From positions 186,001 through 250,000 of the forward strand of contig CAWARM010000010.1 of NCBI GenBank assembly GCA_963784425.1: a stretch of DNA of 64,000 nucleotides, in the 5' to 3' direction. The number at the start of each line of letters is the position of its first letter. The first letter of the stretch is position 1. Below, one piece after another: positions 9,189 to 17,158 of the stretch. The stretch comes from SHZL01 sp963784425 (GTDB lineage Bacteria; Pseudomonadota; Gammaproteobacteria; Xanthomonadales; SZUA-36). The notes under the pieces were generated by a model. The model had not been told where the DNA came from. It worked only from the letters and a program-made list of their open reading frames with translations, and did not search any database. Both the position numbers and the translations under genes were made by a program.

Positions 9189-9926
9189 TCAGCGGGCCCG
9201 GCCTTGAACCTGTTCGCCGGTGCGGCCAAATCGACGCTCGCGCGACGCAAAGTCGGCGATGGCTGCATCCAGGCATTCCGGGGTGAAGTCCGGCCATAGC
9301 TCCGGTGAAAAATAGAATTCAGAGTATGCAGCCTGCCACAGCAGAAAATTGCTGATGCGCATCTCCCCCCCGGTGCGGATGAACAGGTCAGGTTCTGTTC
9401 CTTCCGCCAGCATCAGGTGGCGGGCAAAGACCGCTTCGGTTATATCTTCCGCGCGCATGCTGCCTTGTTCGCAGGCCCTGGCAAGCGCTTGCGCAGCCTG
9501 GGTGATATCCCATCTGCCGCCATAATTTACTGCAACATTCAGAATCATCCGCTGGTTTTCCCGGGTGCATTCTATGGCATTCCTGATGCGTTGCTGAAGA
9601 TCGGGATTGAACATTGTTAGCTCACCGATGAAACGCAGTTTCACACCGTTCTCATGCAGCTCCCGGGTTTCCTTGTCCAGGGCGCGCATGAAGAGATCCA
9701 TCAGGCGGCTTACTTCTTTCTTCGGCCGGTTCCAGTTTTCGCTGGAAAAAGCAAACACAGTCAATTCGGCAACGCCCAGCTTGCCGCAATGTTCGACAAT
9801 CTTTCGCAAAGCTTTCAGGCCGGCCTGGTGCCCCAGGCTGCGCGGGCGCCCGCGCTTTGCTGCCCAGCGCCCGTTACCATCCATGACCACTGCAATATGG
9901 CGCGGCGCCGGGGAGGTTGTGGTCAT
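9189..9926 (-). CDS. uppS: Di-trans,poly-cis-undecaprenyl-diphosphate synthase
   Basis: Cis-prenyltransferase that builds the C55 lipid carrier for peptidoglycan and O-antigen from FPP and IPP. The 245-residue protein has the catalytic Asp in AVVMDGNGRWA (Asp16), the GHQAG substrate region, FAFSSENWNRP, and the C-terminal PDLFIRTGGEMRISNFLLWQ block. The start ATG shares one base with the frr stop (TGATG). Confidence 0.97.
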   Translation of the reverse strand: MTTTSPAPRHIAVVMDGNGRWAAKRGRPRSLGHQAGLKALRKIVEHCGKLGVAELTVFAFSSENWNRPKKEVSRLMDLFMRALDKETRELHENGVKLRFIGELTMFNPDLQQRIRNAIECTRENQRMILNVAVNYGGRWDITQAAQALARACEQGSMRAEDITEAVFARHLMLAEGTEPDLFIRTGGEMRISNFLLWQAAYSEFYFSPELWPDFTPECLDAAIADFASRERRFGRTGEQVQGRAR

Positions 9927-10483
9927 CAGAATTCCAGCAGTTCCTTCTCTTTTTCCGCTACTACCGCATCTGCCTTGCTGACTGACTCGTCCGTGATCTG
10001 CTGAATTTCAATCACGGCGCGACGCTCATCGTCCTCGGAAATTTCCTTTTCCTTGAGCAATTCCTTGATGCTGGCATTGGCATCCCTCCGGATATTTCGA
10101 ATCGCGATTTTTGCGTTTTCGCCTTCGTGGTGGACGACCTTGCCAAGTTCCAAGCGGCGTTCCTTGGTCAGTGGCGGAAGGGGAATCCGAATTACGCTGC
10201 CGGCTGTGTTTGGATTGAGGCCAAGATCGGATGTCATGATGGCCTTCTCGATCACCTGCACCATGTTCTTGTCCCACGCTGTAACTGCCAGGGTCCGGGC
10301 ATCATCAACGGTGACATTTGCGGCCTGGCTGATCGGAACCTGGCTGCCGTAATAATCGACATGAATGTGTTCCAGCAAACTGGGATGCGCTCTGCCGGTG
10401 CGAATCTTGGCCAACTCATGGCGCAGCGCCTCCAGGCTTTTGCCCATTCGGGTCCGGGTGTCTTTTTTGATTTCGGCAAGCAT
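9926..10483 (-). CDS. frr: Ribosome recycling factor
   Basis: Works with EF-G to split post-termination ribosomes. The 185-residue protein has the usual length and the conserved LEALRHELAKIRTGRA and VTAWDKNMVQVIEKAI segments, plus a C-terminal helical domain. A very strong Shine-Dalgarno (AGGAGG, 6 bases before the ATG) precedes it. It follows pyrH in the rpsB-tsf-pyrH-frr order found across bacteria, separated by a 116-base gap. Confidence 0.98.
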   Translation of the reverse strand: MLAEIKKDTRTRMGKSLEALRHELAKIRTGRAHPSLLEHIHVDYYGSQVPISQAANVTVDDARTLAVTAWDKNMVQVIEKAIMTSDLGLNPNTAGSVIRIPLPPLTKERRLELGKVVHHEGENAKIAIRNIRRDANASIKELLKEKEISEDDERRAVIEIQQITDESVSKADAVVAEKEKELLEF

Positions 10484-10599
10484 GCAATCCTCCTGTTATG
10501 CGGCGGAAGGACAGAACAATTATTCTGCCTCGCATATTCACAGAATTCTATCAGGTATCAAAACAGCTGGTGGAACGGCCGCGTTCCGGGGAATGTTAT

Positions 10600-11313
10600 T
10601 CAGGAAACCAGGGTACCGATGGGCTCGCCCTGGACAATACGCATGAGGTTGCCTTCCTGGTAAACATTGAATACGCGGATGGGCATGCCCTGGTCGCGGC
10701 ACAGCACGATGGCGTTGGTATCCATAACGCCGAGCTTGTTTTCGATCACGCGATCGTAACTGAGCTCGGAGAAGAACACTGCGTCGGAATTTTTTGCCGG
10801 GTCAGAAGAATAAACGCCGTCAACCTTGGTGGCCTTGAGGACGATATCGGCGCCAACTTCTATGGCGCGCAATGCTGCAGCGGTGTCCGTGGTGAAAAAG
10901 GGGTTACCGGTTCCACCAGCACACACAACCACGCGTCCTTTTTCCAGGTGCCGTATGGCGCGCCTCCGGATATAGTCCTCGCAAACATCGTGTACCGAGA
11001 CGGCTGACATGACCCGCGCATCGGTGCCAATGCTTTCCAGCGCGTCCTGCAAAGCAAGGGCGTTCATCACTGTTGCGAGCATGCCCATGTGATCGCCGGT
11101 CACCCGGTCTATGCCGGACTCTGCCAGGCCCGCGCCGCGAAAAATATTTCCGCCGCCAATGACGATGGTAATCTGTACCCCGATGCGGCTGACCTCACCG
11201 ATTTCCCTGGCGATCCTCAGTATCATGTTGGGATCAATGCCATAGTCCTCTTGACCCAGCAGCGCTTCGCCGCTGAGCTTCAGCAGGATCCTGCGGTAAG
11301 CCTCTTCAGCCAC
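10600..11313 (-). CDS. pyrH: UMP kinase
   Basis: Bacterial hexameric UMP kinase of the amino-acid-kinase fold, making UDP for pyrimidine nucleotide and sugar metabolism. The 237-residue protein has ILLKLSGEALLG near the N-terminus, VIGGGNIFRG (phosphate loop), the UMP-binding region DHMGMLATVMNALAL, and GTGNPFFTTDTAA. It overlaps the end of tsf by 8 bases. Confidence 0.97.
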   Translation of the reverse strand: MAEEAYRRILLKLSGEALLGQEDYGIDPNMILRIAREIGEVSRIGVQITIVIGGGNIFRGAGLAESGIDRVTGDHMGMLATVMNALALQDALESIGTDARVMSAVSVHDVCEDYIRRRAIRHLEKGRVVVCAGGTGNPFFTTDTAAALRAIEVGADIVLKATKVDGVYSSDPAKNSDAVFFSELSYDRVIENKLGVMDTNAIVLCRDQGMPIRVFNVYQEGNLMRIVQGEPIGTLVS

Positions 11314-12181
11314 CCCTCACCTGTTGCATGACTTCGTCAGCAAAATTGGATTCCTGTTTCTCAATTCCTTCACCAACCGCAAGGCGGCAGAAACCAACCA
11401 CTTTCGCGCCATTTTGTTCCAGCAATTTGGCCACCGTGATGTCGCCGTCCTTGACGAATGGCTGGCCGTGCAGGGTGATCTCGGCCAACTGTTTGCGCAA
11501 GCGACCGGAAACCATCTTCTCAATGATGTCAGCTGGCTTATTTGAGTCTGCGGCCTGGGCGATCAGGATTTCCTTTTCCTTGGCGATAAATTCCGCCGGC
11601 ACATCCTGCTCGGCTACAAATTTCGGGTTCAGCGCAGCTACGTGCATGGCCAGGTCCTTTGCCAGTTCCTCGCTGCCGCCCGTGAGTTCCACCAGCACGC
11701 CAATCTTTCCCGAATGGATGTAGCATCCGAGTGCCCCGGAAGTTGACCTGCTTTCGAAACGACGCACCTGGATGTTTTCCCCGATTTTCGCAACCAGAGC
11801 CTGGCGTGCTTCTTCGATGGTCGCAGCACCAAGGGGGGTGAGCATCAGCGTCGCCACGTCAGCAGAACCATGTAGCAAAGCGTTGTTTGCTACCGCATCG
11901 GCAAATGCGTTGAAATTGCCGTCTTTGGCGACGAAGTCAGTCTCGCAATTCACTTCGACCATTACAGCCTTTTTCCCGTCCGGGGACGTGGCCAGCGCAA
12001 TCTTGCCTTCAGCGGCTACACGGCTGGCTTTCTTGTCAGCCTGAGCCAATCCGGACTTGCGCAGCTGGTCAATTGCAGTTTCCATGTCGCCGCCGGTTTC
12101 AACCAGGGCTTTCTTACATTCCATCATGCCGGCGCCAGTGCGGTCGCGCAGCTCTTTAACTTGTGCGGCAGTTACTGCCAT
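11306..12181 (-). CDS. tsf: Elongation factor Ts
   Basis: Guanine nucleotide exchange factor for EF-Tu. The 291-residue protein has the N-terminal UBA-like helix region ending in the signature RDRTGAGMMECKKAL (residues about 12-26), and the TDFVAKDGNF motif at about 81-90 that contacts EF-Tu. The gap from rpsB (81 bases) contains a GC-rich stem (GGCCCG/CGGGCC) that could act as a partial attenuator lowering tsf relative to rpsB. That last point is inference. Confidence 0.98.
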   Translation of the reverse strand: MAVTAAQVKELRDRTGAGMMECKKALVETGGDMETAIDQLRKSGLAQADKKASRVAAEGKIALATSPDGKKAVMVEVNCETDFVAKDGNFNAFADAVANNALLHGSADVATLMLTPLGAATIEEARQALVAKIGENIQVRRFESRSTSGALGCYIHSGKIGVLVELTGGSEELAKDLAMHVAALNPKFVAEQDVPAEFIAKEKEILIAQAADSNKPADIIEKMVSGRLRKQLAEITLHGQPFVKDGDITVAKLLEQNGAKVVGFCRLAVGEGIEKQESNFADEVMQQVRGG

Positions 12182-12262
12182 GGGATATACCTCTAGTCTG
12201 TCTGTTTAGTGCAGCCAGGGCGCGCAGGCCCCGGCCGTCCAAGGCCCGTGGTTCGGGCCGGA

Positions 12263-13342
12263 CTATTCTTCCTTCTTGGCGGCAACTTTCTTTGCGGTCT
12301 TTTTCTTTGTTACTTTCTTCTTCGCTGCGGGCATGGCGGCAGCATCAGCTGCATCCTTGGTTTGCTCAGCGACGTCCGCTACCGGTTCGATAGGTGGAGC
12401 TTCTGCTGCGGCGCTTGCGGCCGGTTCAGTTATCTCCTCCTGAACAACCGGCGCCTCTTGCGCCACCTGGACTTCTTGGGCAACCGGGGCTTCTGGTGCA
12501 ACCGGTTCGCGTGCAGTCACTGCCCTGGCAGCAACTTTCTTTGTCACCTTCTTCCTGGCAGGCTGGTGAGAATCTGCTGCAGGCTTAGGGGCCTTGTGCT
12601 TTATTGGATTGCCGTCTTCATCCAGCTCGACAAATTCGTCATCTATCTCGACCTGGGGTGATGAAGCGCGGCCTTCCAGCACGGCCTCTGCGGCCAGCTG
12701 CACATACAGGCGAATGGATCGGATGGCATCGTCATTGCCGGGAATCATGTATTCAACGTTGTCAGGAGAGCAGTTGGTATCAACGATGGCAATGACGGGA
12801 ATACCCAGCGAGTTGGCTTCCTTAACGGCTATATCTTCATGGCTGACGTCTATTACAAACAAGGCGTCAGGCAAGCCCTTCATCTCCTTGATTCCGCCGA
12901 GACTCTTTTCCAGTTTGGTCTTTTCACGGGTGAGTTGCAGTACTTCTTTCTTGACCAGGTGCTCAAATCCATTGTTTGCGCTCATCTCTTCCAGTTCGCG
13001 CAGGCGCTTGACCGAAGCCTTGATGGTGCGGAAATTGGTCAGCATGCCACCCAGCCAGCGATGCGAAACGTAGGGCATGCCACAACGGTTTGCGGCTTCC
13101 TGTATCGGCAGGCTGGCTGCCCGCTTGGTACCTACGAACATGATGGTGCCACGCTTGGCGGCGAGCTTGCTGATGAAATTCATCGCGTCGTTCAGCAGGG
13201 GCAGGGATTTTTCCAGGTTGATGATGTGGATCTTGCCCCTGGCGCCAAAAATGTAGGGTGCCATCTTTGGGTTCCAGTAACGCGTTTGGTGGCCGAAATG
13301 CACGCCGGCTTCAAGCATCTGGCGCATGGTAACGTTTGCCAT
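12263..13342 (-). CDS. rpsB: 30S ribosomal protein S2 with a long Ala/Lys-rich C-terminal extension
   Basis: Essential small-subunit protein needed for S1 binding and start-site selection. The first ~240 residues are a standard S2 (MRQMLEAGVHFGHQTRYWNPKM, FVGTKRAA, HRWLGGMLTNF, PDALFVIDVSHE, GIPVIAIVDTNCSPD). Total length is 359 residues, about 118 more than E. coli S2. The extra C-terminus is low-complexity: PAARKKVTKK-like basic blocks at both ends (ARKKVTKKVAA and KKKVTKKKTAKKVAAKKEE) bracket an acidic Ala/Pro/Glu/Val-rich middle. It uses the same frame, without a frameshift. The extension resembles histone-H1-like Ala-Lys tails; its function is unknown. Confidence 0.97.
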   Translation of the reverse strand: MANVTMRQMLEAGVHFGHQTRYWNPKMAPYIFGARGKIHIINLEKSLPLLNDAMNFISKLAAKRGTIMFVGTKRAASLPIQEAANRCGMPYVSHRWLGGMLTNFRTIKASVKRLRELEEMSANNGFEHLVKKEVLQLTREKTKLEKSLGGIKEMKGLPDALFVIDVSHEDIAVKEANSLGIPVIAIVDTNCSPDNVEYMIPGNDDAIRSIRLYVQLAAEAVLEGRASSPQVEIDDEFVELDEDGNPIKHKAPKPAADSHQPARKKVTKKVAARAVTAREPVAPEAPVAQEVQVAQEAPVVQEEITEPAASAAAEAPPIEPVADVAEQTKDAADAAAMPAAKKKVTKKKTAKKVAAKKEE

Positions 13343-13583
13343 GAATGATTCCTCTTCAAACAGGAAAGCAGCGGCGGCAAGCCACTGAATTCCGGGGTTG
13401 TTCCTCCACGTACCCGTTGCAGAGACCCTGACAGGGCACCCCTCTGAACCGTTGCGGTACGTGTGCGTATTTGGTGTGAAGACCCGGGTCGTTGCCGACC
13501 GCGGGACACACCGCTCGTTGCTCAGGGCGCGTGAAGACCCAAAAAAGCCGACGACTTATATCAGAACGGCCACGCGGGAGCAA
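13343..13583 (-). promoter_or_regulatory. Promoter and ~200-base structured leader of rpsB
   Basis: On the minus strand a TATAAG -10 (13555-13560) and a weaker TTGCTC -35 (13578-13583) are separated by exactly 17 bases. The resulting leader of about 205 bases before the rpsB ATG can fold. The segment near 13407-13455 holds long imperfect inverted arms (GTACCCGTTGCAGAG against CTCTGAACCGTTGCGGTAC). In gammaproteobacteria rpsB leaders are known to carry an S2-responsive autoregulatory RNA; the position and pairing here fit that, but I have not matched a covariance model. Confidence 0.5.
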
Positions 13584-13592
13584 GCTAATTAC

Positions 13593-13632
13593 TTAAGGAG
13601 CCTCTGATCCATATGGACCGGAGGCTCCTTAA
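13593..13632. repeat. 40-base near-perfect palindrome (GGAGCCTCTGATCCAT family)
   Basis: Perfect 12-base arms TTAAGGAGCCTC/GAGGCTCCTTAA enclose a 16-base centre that is itself nearly palindromic (GATCCATATGGACC), so almost the whole 40 bases can pair. It sits just upstream of the rpsB promoter. The arm plus centre (GGAGCCTCTGATCCAT) recurs at 39495-39511, and a related version occurs near 20206 and 54064. No T-run follows on either strand, so a REP-like element is a better reading than a terminator. Confidence 0.75.
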
Positions 13633-13929
13633 CCGTGCTGGCCCCGGAGGTGCACGGCCCCCGGCGCCAACCGTCGGTGTGTTCGGATGGGAAGGCCTTC
13701 CGGAAAGTGTCCACAAGATGACACTTTTGGTCACATCACGGGAACTGCCAAGGGTGGTGCTGACCTGCGGAAACATTTTTTAACAGGAAAAGTTAGACAA
13801 TAAAAACAATACTATAGAGAAAGATTGAGAGAGTCTACCGTGCCTCTGGCACTGATGTTGCATTGTTATGTGGCCTGCGTCAGGAGATGCAGCGCCCCAA
13901 AGTTCGATTTCGATGACAAGGAGGTCACG

Positions 13930-14031
13930 ATGAATCGCTTCAATGTAATACGTCTGGATTCCACCCAAACGTTCCTGAACGAGCAAATCCGCGCAAGCCT
14001 TAACAACGTGCGCGGTGACGGCACCGGCTAG
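13930..14031 (+). CDS. Possible 33-residue small protein with a perfect ribosome binding site
   Basis: ATG at 13930 is preceded by AAGGAGGT with 5 bases spacing, the strongest Shine-Dalgarno in the neighbourhood. It encodes MNRFNVIRLD... ending NNVRGDGTG before TAG. I do not recognise a family and see no signal peptide. The stop codon abuts the left end of a 160-base palindromic element, so this may be the 5' remnant of a longer gene cut by that element. A Rho-independent terminator on the same strand lies at 14307-14337. No convincing promoter was found. It is either a genuine small gene, a truncated gene or chance. Confidence 0.4.
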   Translation: MNRFNVIRLDSTQTFLNEQIRASLNNVRGDGTG

Positions 14032-14032
14032 C

Positions 14033-14192
14033 TGGCCTGCAACAGAGAAAGCGGAAGAGGGATCGCGAAGAGATGGCGGTGGCTGGCGCCGGTCTGGAGC
14101 GAGGTTGATAGCCATAGCTATCGGCCGAGTGAAGACCAAGCCAGGCGCTGCCAGACCGAGCTAGCTGCTTTCGATTTCTTTGTTACAGGCCA
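14033..14192. repeat. 160-base imperfect palindromic element (MITE-like)
   Basis: The two ends are imperfect inverted copies: TGGCCTGCAACAGAGAAAG at the left pairs with CTTTGTTACAGGCCA-type sequence at the right (about 22 of 28 positions). Further inside, CGGTCTGG pairs with CCAGACCG, and the centre is a tight hairpin GATAGC-CATA-GCTATC. The element holds no ORF. Size and structure fit a non-autonomous palindromic element. There is no clear target-site duplication. The remaining 14193-14306 shows only a GCCCC/GGGGC hairpin. Confidence 0.6.
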
Positions 14193-14306
14193 CTGGTCAG
14201 CGAAATTTACAAAAACCAGGCTCCTAGGGTCCGCTTCTTCACAATCCCTGTGCCGGCGGGCCCCCAACGAGACGCCCCGTGTTCCCTTCTGTCGGGGCGG
14301 ATTGGG

Positions 14307-14337
14307 CCGGGAGGCTAACTCTCCCGGTCTTTTTTTT
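14307..14337 (+). terminator. Rho-independent terminator, plus strand
   Basis: Stem CCGGGAG / CTCCCGG with a 7-base loop, followed by TCTTTTTTTT. The T-run is on the plus strand, so it ends rightward transcription coming from the 13.8-14.3 kb region, not marR, which converges here and whose stop codon lies inside the stem. It is evidence that something is transcribed rightward from this otherwise gene-poor interval. Confidence 0.85.
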
Positions 14338-14833
14338 GCACGTCCCGCTGGAGATTCAATGCCGTAGACGCATTGAACAGCTTGGCAATCAATCCATCAA
14401 GAAGCCGCCATTCATCCGGTGCCAGGGTCTTGAGCAACGCCGCCTGGTAGTCCAGCGCAAAAGGAATAATCTCTTCCAGCAACTTGCGGCCGTTGGGGCG
14501 CGTGATCTGCAAAGGTCGCTTGCGACGATCACTGGCGTGTGTGAGGCGCTGCACGAGTTGCTTGTCCAGCAGCATTTTCACCGCCCTGCTTACAGTGACT
14601 TTGTCCATTACGGTGCGCTCGCAGACCTGGCTGGCAGTCAAGCCGGGATACCGCCCGAGTACGGCCATGACGCGCCATTCCGGGATGCTGAGCTGGTGGT
14701 CTTTCTGATAAATCTGGGCAATGCCCTGGCTGACGGTATTGCTCAACAGCGACAGGCGATAGGGCAGGAAATCCTCAAGATCAAAGCTGCCTCCGGGGCC
14801 CAATTGCTCAATGGGTTGCACTTTGCTTGCCAC
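14315..14833 (-). CDS. MarR-family transcriptional regulator
   Basis: 172-residue winged-helix regulator. The helix-turn-helix/wing region runs LSIPEWRVMAVLGRYPGLTA, ERTVMDKVTVSRAVKMLLD, then the wing HASDRRKRPLQITRPNG, typical of MarR (D-x-R-x(3)-L pattern). It is divergent from hpd-hmgA-FAH, with a 121-base intergenic region that contains a palindromic operator in the hpd promoter. The likely role is repressor of homogentisate catabolism and of itself, with an aromatic acid as inducer. The ligand is inference; the family assignment is firm. Confidence 0.9.
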   Translation of the reverse strand: MASKVQPIEQLGPGGSFDLEDFLPYRLSLLSNTVSQGIAQIYQKDHQLSIPEWRVMAVLGRYPGLTASQVCERTVMDKVTVSRAVKMLLDKQLVQRLTHASDRRKRPLQITRPNGRKLLEEIIPFALDYQAALLKTLAPDEWRLLDGLIAKLFNASTALNLQRDVQKKDRES

Positions 14834-14857
14834 TTCCAGGTTGATCCGTCATCTCTC

Positions 14858-14886
14858 TTGATAATGGTTACAAATGTAACTAATAT
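14858..14886 (+). promoter_or_regulatory. hpd promoter with palindromic operator in the spacer
   Basis: TTGATA (14858-14863) and TAATAT (14881-14886) are 17 bases apart. The spacer ends with GTTACAAATGTAAC (14867-14880), a dyad with perfect 6-base arms GTTACA/TGTAAC around AA. A protein bound here would exclude RNA polymerase. The neighbouring divergent MarR protein is the obvious candidate. The hpd ATG follows about 70 bases downstream, with GGAGG nearby. Confidence 0.75.
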
Positions 14887-14954
14887 GCCCGGGTAGCGCA
14901 AGAGAGCCATTTTTTTGGCTTGACCTGGACTGTCTGAGTGGGGGAGGCTCGAAA

Positions 14955-16004
14955 ATGAATGAAACGCATGCTAATCCGCTGGGAGTAGAGGGTTTTGAAT
15001 TTGCTGAGTTCGCTGCACCAGACCCAAGCTTGCTGCATACGCTGTTTACCCGCATGGGGTTCAGCAACATTGGGCGCCACCAGGACAGGGACGTAACGTT
15101 TTACCGCCAGGGTGGCGCCAATTTCCTGGTAAACGAAGAAAAAGGTTCGTTTGCAGAGGAATTTGCCCAAAAACATGGGCCGTGCTGCACCGGGTTTGCC
15201 CTGCGTGTCGCTGACCGGCATGCGGCCTTCGCTGCAACCGTGGCCAGGGGTGCCCGGCCAATGAATCACATCCGTGGCAGCGCCATGGAATGTCCACGTA
15301 TTGAAGGTGTTGGCGGATCCCTGCTGTACCTTGTTGATACACTGAAGGGCAGTCCGTTCAATGCGGAATACGTACCTCCACCCGGATGCGACCTGAACCC
15401 GAAAGGCTTTGGCCTCGGATTCATCGATCACCTGACGCATAATGTTTATAACGGCAACATGGATGAGTGGGCGGATTATTACAGCCGCTTGTTCGGATTT
15501 TACGAAACCCGCTATTTTGATATACGCGGTCGCCAGACGGGTTTGCGTTCACGTGCCATGACGGCACCCAATGGCATGATCAGCATTCCCATAAATGAAT
15601 CATCTGACGCCACCAGCCAGATCAATGAATACCTGGACTTGTATCACGGTGAAGGTATTCAGCATATTGCGCTGTATACCCAGGATATCTATACAACCGT
15701 CGAAGGCATGCGTGAGGCGGGCATCAGGTTCCTGGAAACGCCCGATACTTATTTCGAAGTCCTGGACCAGAGAATTCCCGGTCACGGCGAGGATAAGGAG
15801 CGCATGAAGAAAAACAGCATCCTGCTGGATGCTGACGATGAAACCAAGAAAAAGCTTTTGCTGCAGATCTTCACTGAAGCCACTATTGGCCCCATCTTTT
15901 TTGAGGTTATCCAGCGCAAGGGCAATACTGGCTTTGGCGAAGGTAACTTCCAGGCATTGTTTGATTCCATCGAACTCGACCAGGCGCGCCGCGGCGTGCT
16001 GTAA
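14955..16004 (+). CDS. hpd: 4-hydroxyphenylpyruvate dioxygenase
   Basis: Fe(II) enzyme that converts 4-hydroxyphenylpyruvate to homogentisate, the entry to tyrosine degradation. The 349-residue protein consists of two vicinal-oxygen-chelate domains. The three iron ligands are visible in the C-terminal half: His in IDHLTHNVYNG, His in GEGIQHIALYTQDI, and Glu in IFFEVIQRKGN. The GFGEGNFQALFDSIE tail is characteristic. It starts with ATG after GGAGG. First gene of a three-gene operon; the gap to hmgA is 12 bases. Confidence 0.97.
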   Translation: MNETHANPLGVEGFEFAEFAAPDPSLLHTLFTRMGFSNIGRHQDRDVTFYRQGGANFLVNEEKGSFAEEFAQKHGPCCTGFALRVADRHAAFAATVARGARPMNHIRGSAMECPRIEGVGGSLLYLVDTLKGSPFNAEYVPPPGCDLNPKGFGLGFIDHLTHNVYNGNMDEWADYYSRLFGFYETRYFDIRGRQTGLRSRAMTAPNGMISIPINESSDATSQINEYLDLYHGEGIQHIALYTQDIYTTVEGMREAGIRFLETPDTYFEVLDQRIPGHGEDKERMKKNSILLDADDETKKKLLLQIFTEATIGPIFFEVIQRKGNTGFGEGNFQALFDSIELDQARRGVL

Positions 16005-16016
16005 CGGAGTAGGCAT

Positions 16017-17147
16017 ATGGCCAAGAACTGGATTTCGCACCCGCGAATTGCCGGCACCACGTCCCGCCAGGCGCATTGTGACTTTCCGCCCGGTACGTTT
16101 GAACGCGAGCTCGGACGGGAGGGCTTTTTCGGTCCCGCAAGCCATATGTACCACCGGCACGCGCCCACGCGCTGGATACAGTTTGAGGGGGAGCTGCGGC
16201 CACGGGCATTCGACACGACTCGCCTGACGGAATTCGGCCCCTCACCATGGGACGCGGGCAGGCTGCTGCACAACCACCATGTGCAATTGCGCATTTGGGA
16301 AATGCAGCATTCCATGGATCACCTCGTGCGCAACGCTGATGGTGACGAACTTTTGTTCATACACAGCGGAGAAGGACATCTATTTTGCGACTATGGGCAC
16401 CTGGAATTTCGCGAAGGTGACTACATCGTTTTGCCACGCAGCACCATGTGGCGGATTCAGAGCGACGGCCCGGTGCGCATGTTGCTGATCGAAGCAAGCA
16501 ACTCGGCTTATGCATTGCCCGACAAGGGCCTGCTTGGCCCCAATGCCATATTTGATCCCGCCATGCTGGATGTACCCGCTATTGACCAGGAGTTCCTGGA
16601 CCAGCAGGACGAATGCGAGTGGCGGGTGCGGGTAAAAAGCCGCGGGAACCTGTCCACCATCACGTTCCCGTTCAATCCACTGGATGCAGTGGGTTGGAAG
16701 GGCGACCTGTGTCCGGTGCGCATCAACTGGCGCGACATCCGGCCGCTGATGAGTCATCGCTACCATCTGCCACCGTCCGCGCACACGACGTTCGTGGCGA
16801 ATGGTTTCGTGGTATGCACGTTTGTGCCGCGCCCCTTTGAAACGGATCCCGGTGCGCTCAAAGTTCCGTTTTTTCACAACAATGATGACTTCGATGAAGT
16901 CATTTTCTACCACCAGGGCGAATTCTTCAGCCGCGACAATATTCATCCAGGCATGATCAGCTTTCATCCGGTGGGATTTACCCACGGCCCGCATCCCAAG
17001 GCTTTGCAAAACGCATTCCAGCAGAAGGCTGCGGGGACCGAAGAAGTTGCCGTCATGATCGACACGCGCGATTCCCTCGATGTCGACGTTACCGCGAGTT
17101 CCATCGAATGGGATGGTTACGTCGATTCCTGGCAGACCCGGGAGTAA
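16017..17147 (+). CDS. hmgA: Homogentisate 1,2-dioxygenase
   Basis: Cleaves homogentisate to maleylacetoacetate with a mononuclear Fe(II). At 376 residues it belongs to the shorter bacterial branch (the classical form is about 430-440). The cupin metal region is seen as FFHNNDDFDEVIFYHQGEF and, later, FHPVGFTHGPHP, which supplies the expected His/Glu ligands. Upstream, MYHRHAPTRW and ELLFIHSGEG are also typical. It lies between hpd and an FAH-family gene, which supports the role. Maleylacetoacetate isomerase, needed between this step and fumarylacetoacetase, is not in the window. Confidence 0.93.
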   Translation: MAKNWISHPRIAGTTSRQAHCDFPPGTFERELGREGFFGPASHMYHRHAPTRWIQFEGELRPRAFDTTRLTEFGPSPWDAGRLLHNHHVQLRIWEMQHSMDHLVRNADGDELLFIHSGEGHLFCDYGHLEFREGDYIVLPRSTMWRIQSDGPVRMLLIEASNSAYALPDKGLLGPNAIFDPAMLDVPAIDQEFLDQQDECEWRVRVKSRGNLSTITFPFNPLDAVGWKGDLCPVRINWRDIRPLMSHRYHLPPSAHTTFVANGFVVCTFVPRPFETDPGALKVPFFHNNDDFDEVIFYHQGEFFSRDNIHPGMISFHPVGFTHGPHPKALQNAFQQKAAGTEEVAVMIDTRDSLDVDVTASSIEWDGYVDSWQTRE

Positions 17148-17158
17148 GAGAAAAGATT

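Noticed and set aside
13780..14139. 119-codon minus-strand ORF in the gene-poor interval
   Set aside because: It runs through the palindromic element, lacks a ribosome site and has a low-information composition.
14315..14337. Terminator considered as belonging to marR
   Set aside because: Read on the minus strand the stem is followed by CCCAATCC, not T; the T-run exists only for rightward transcription.
13343..14337. Searched for tRNA, 6S, tmRNA or a riboswitch in this gene-poor interval
   Set aside because: No cloverleaf, CCA end or known riboswitch core was recognised by eye.
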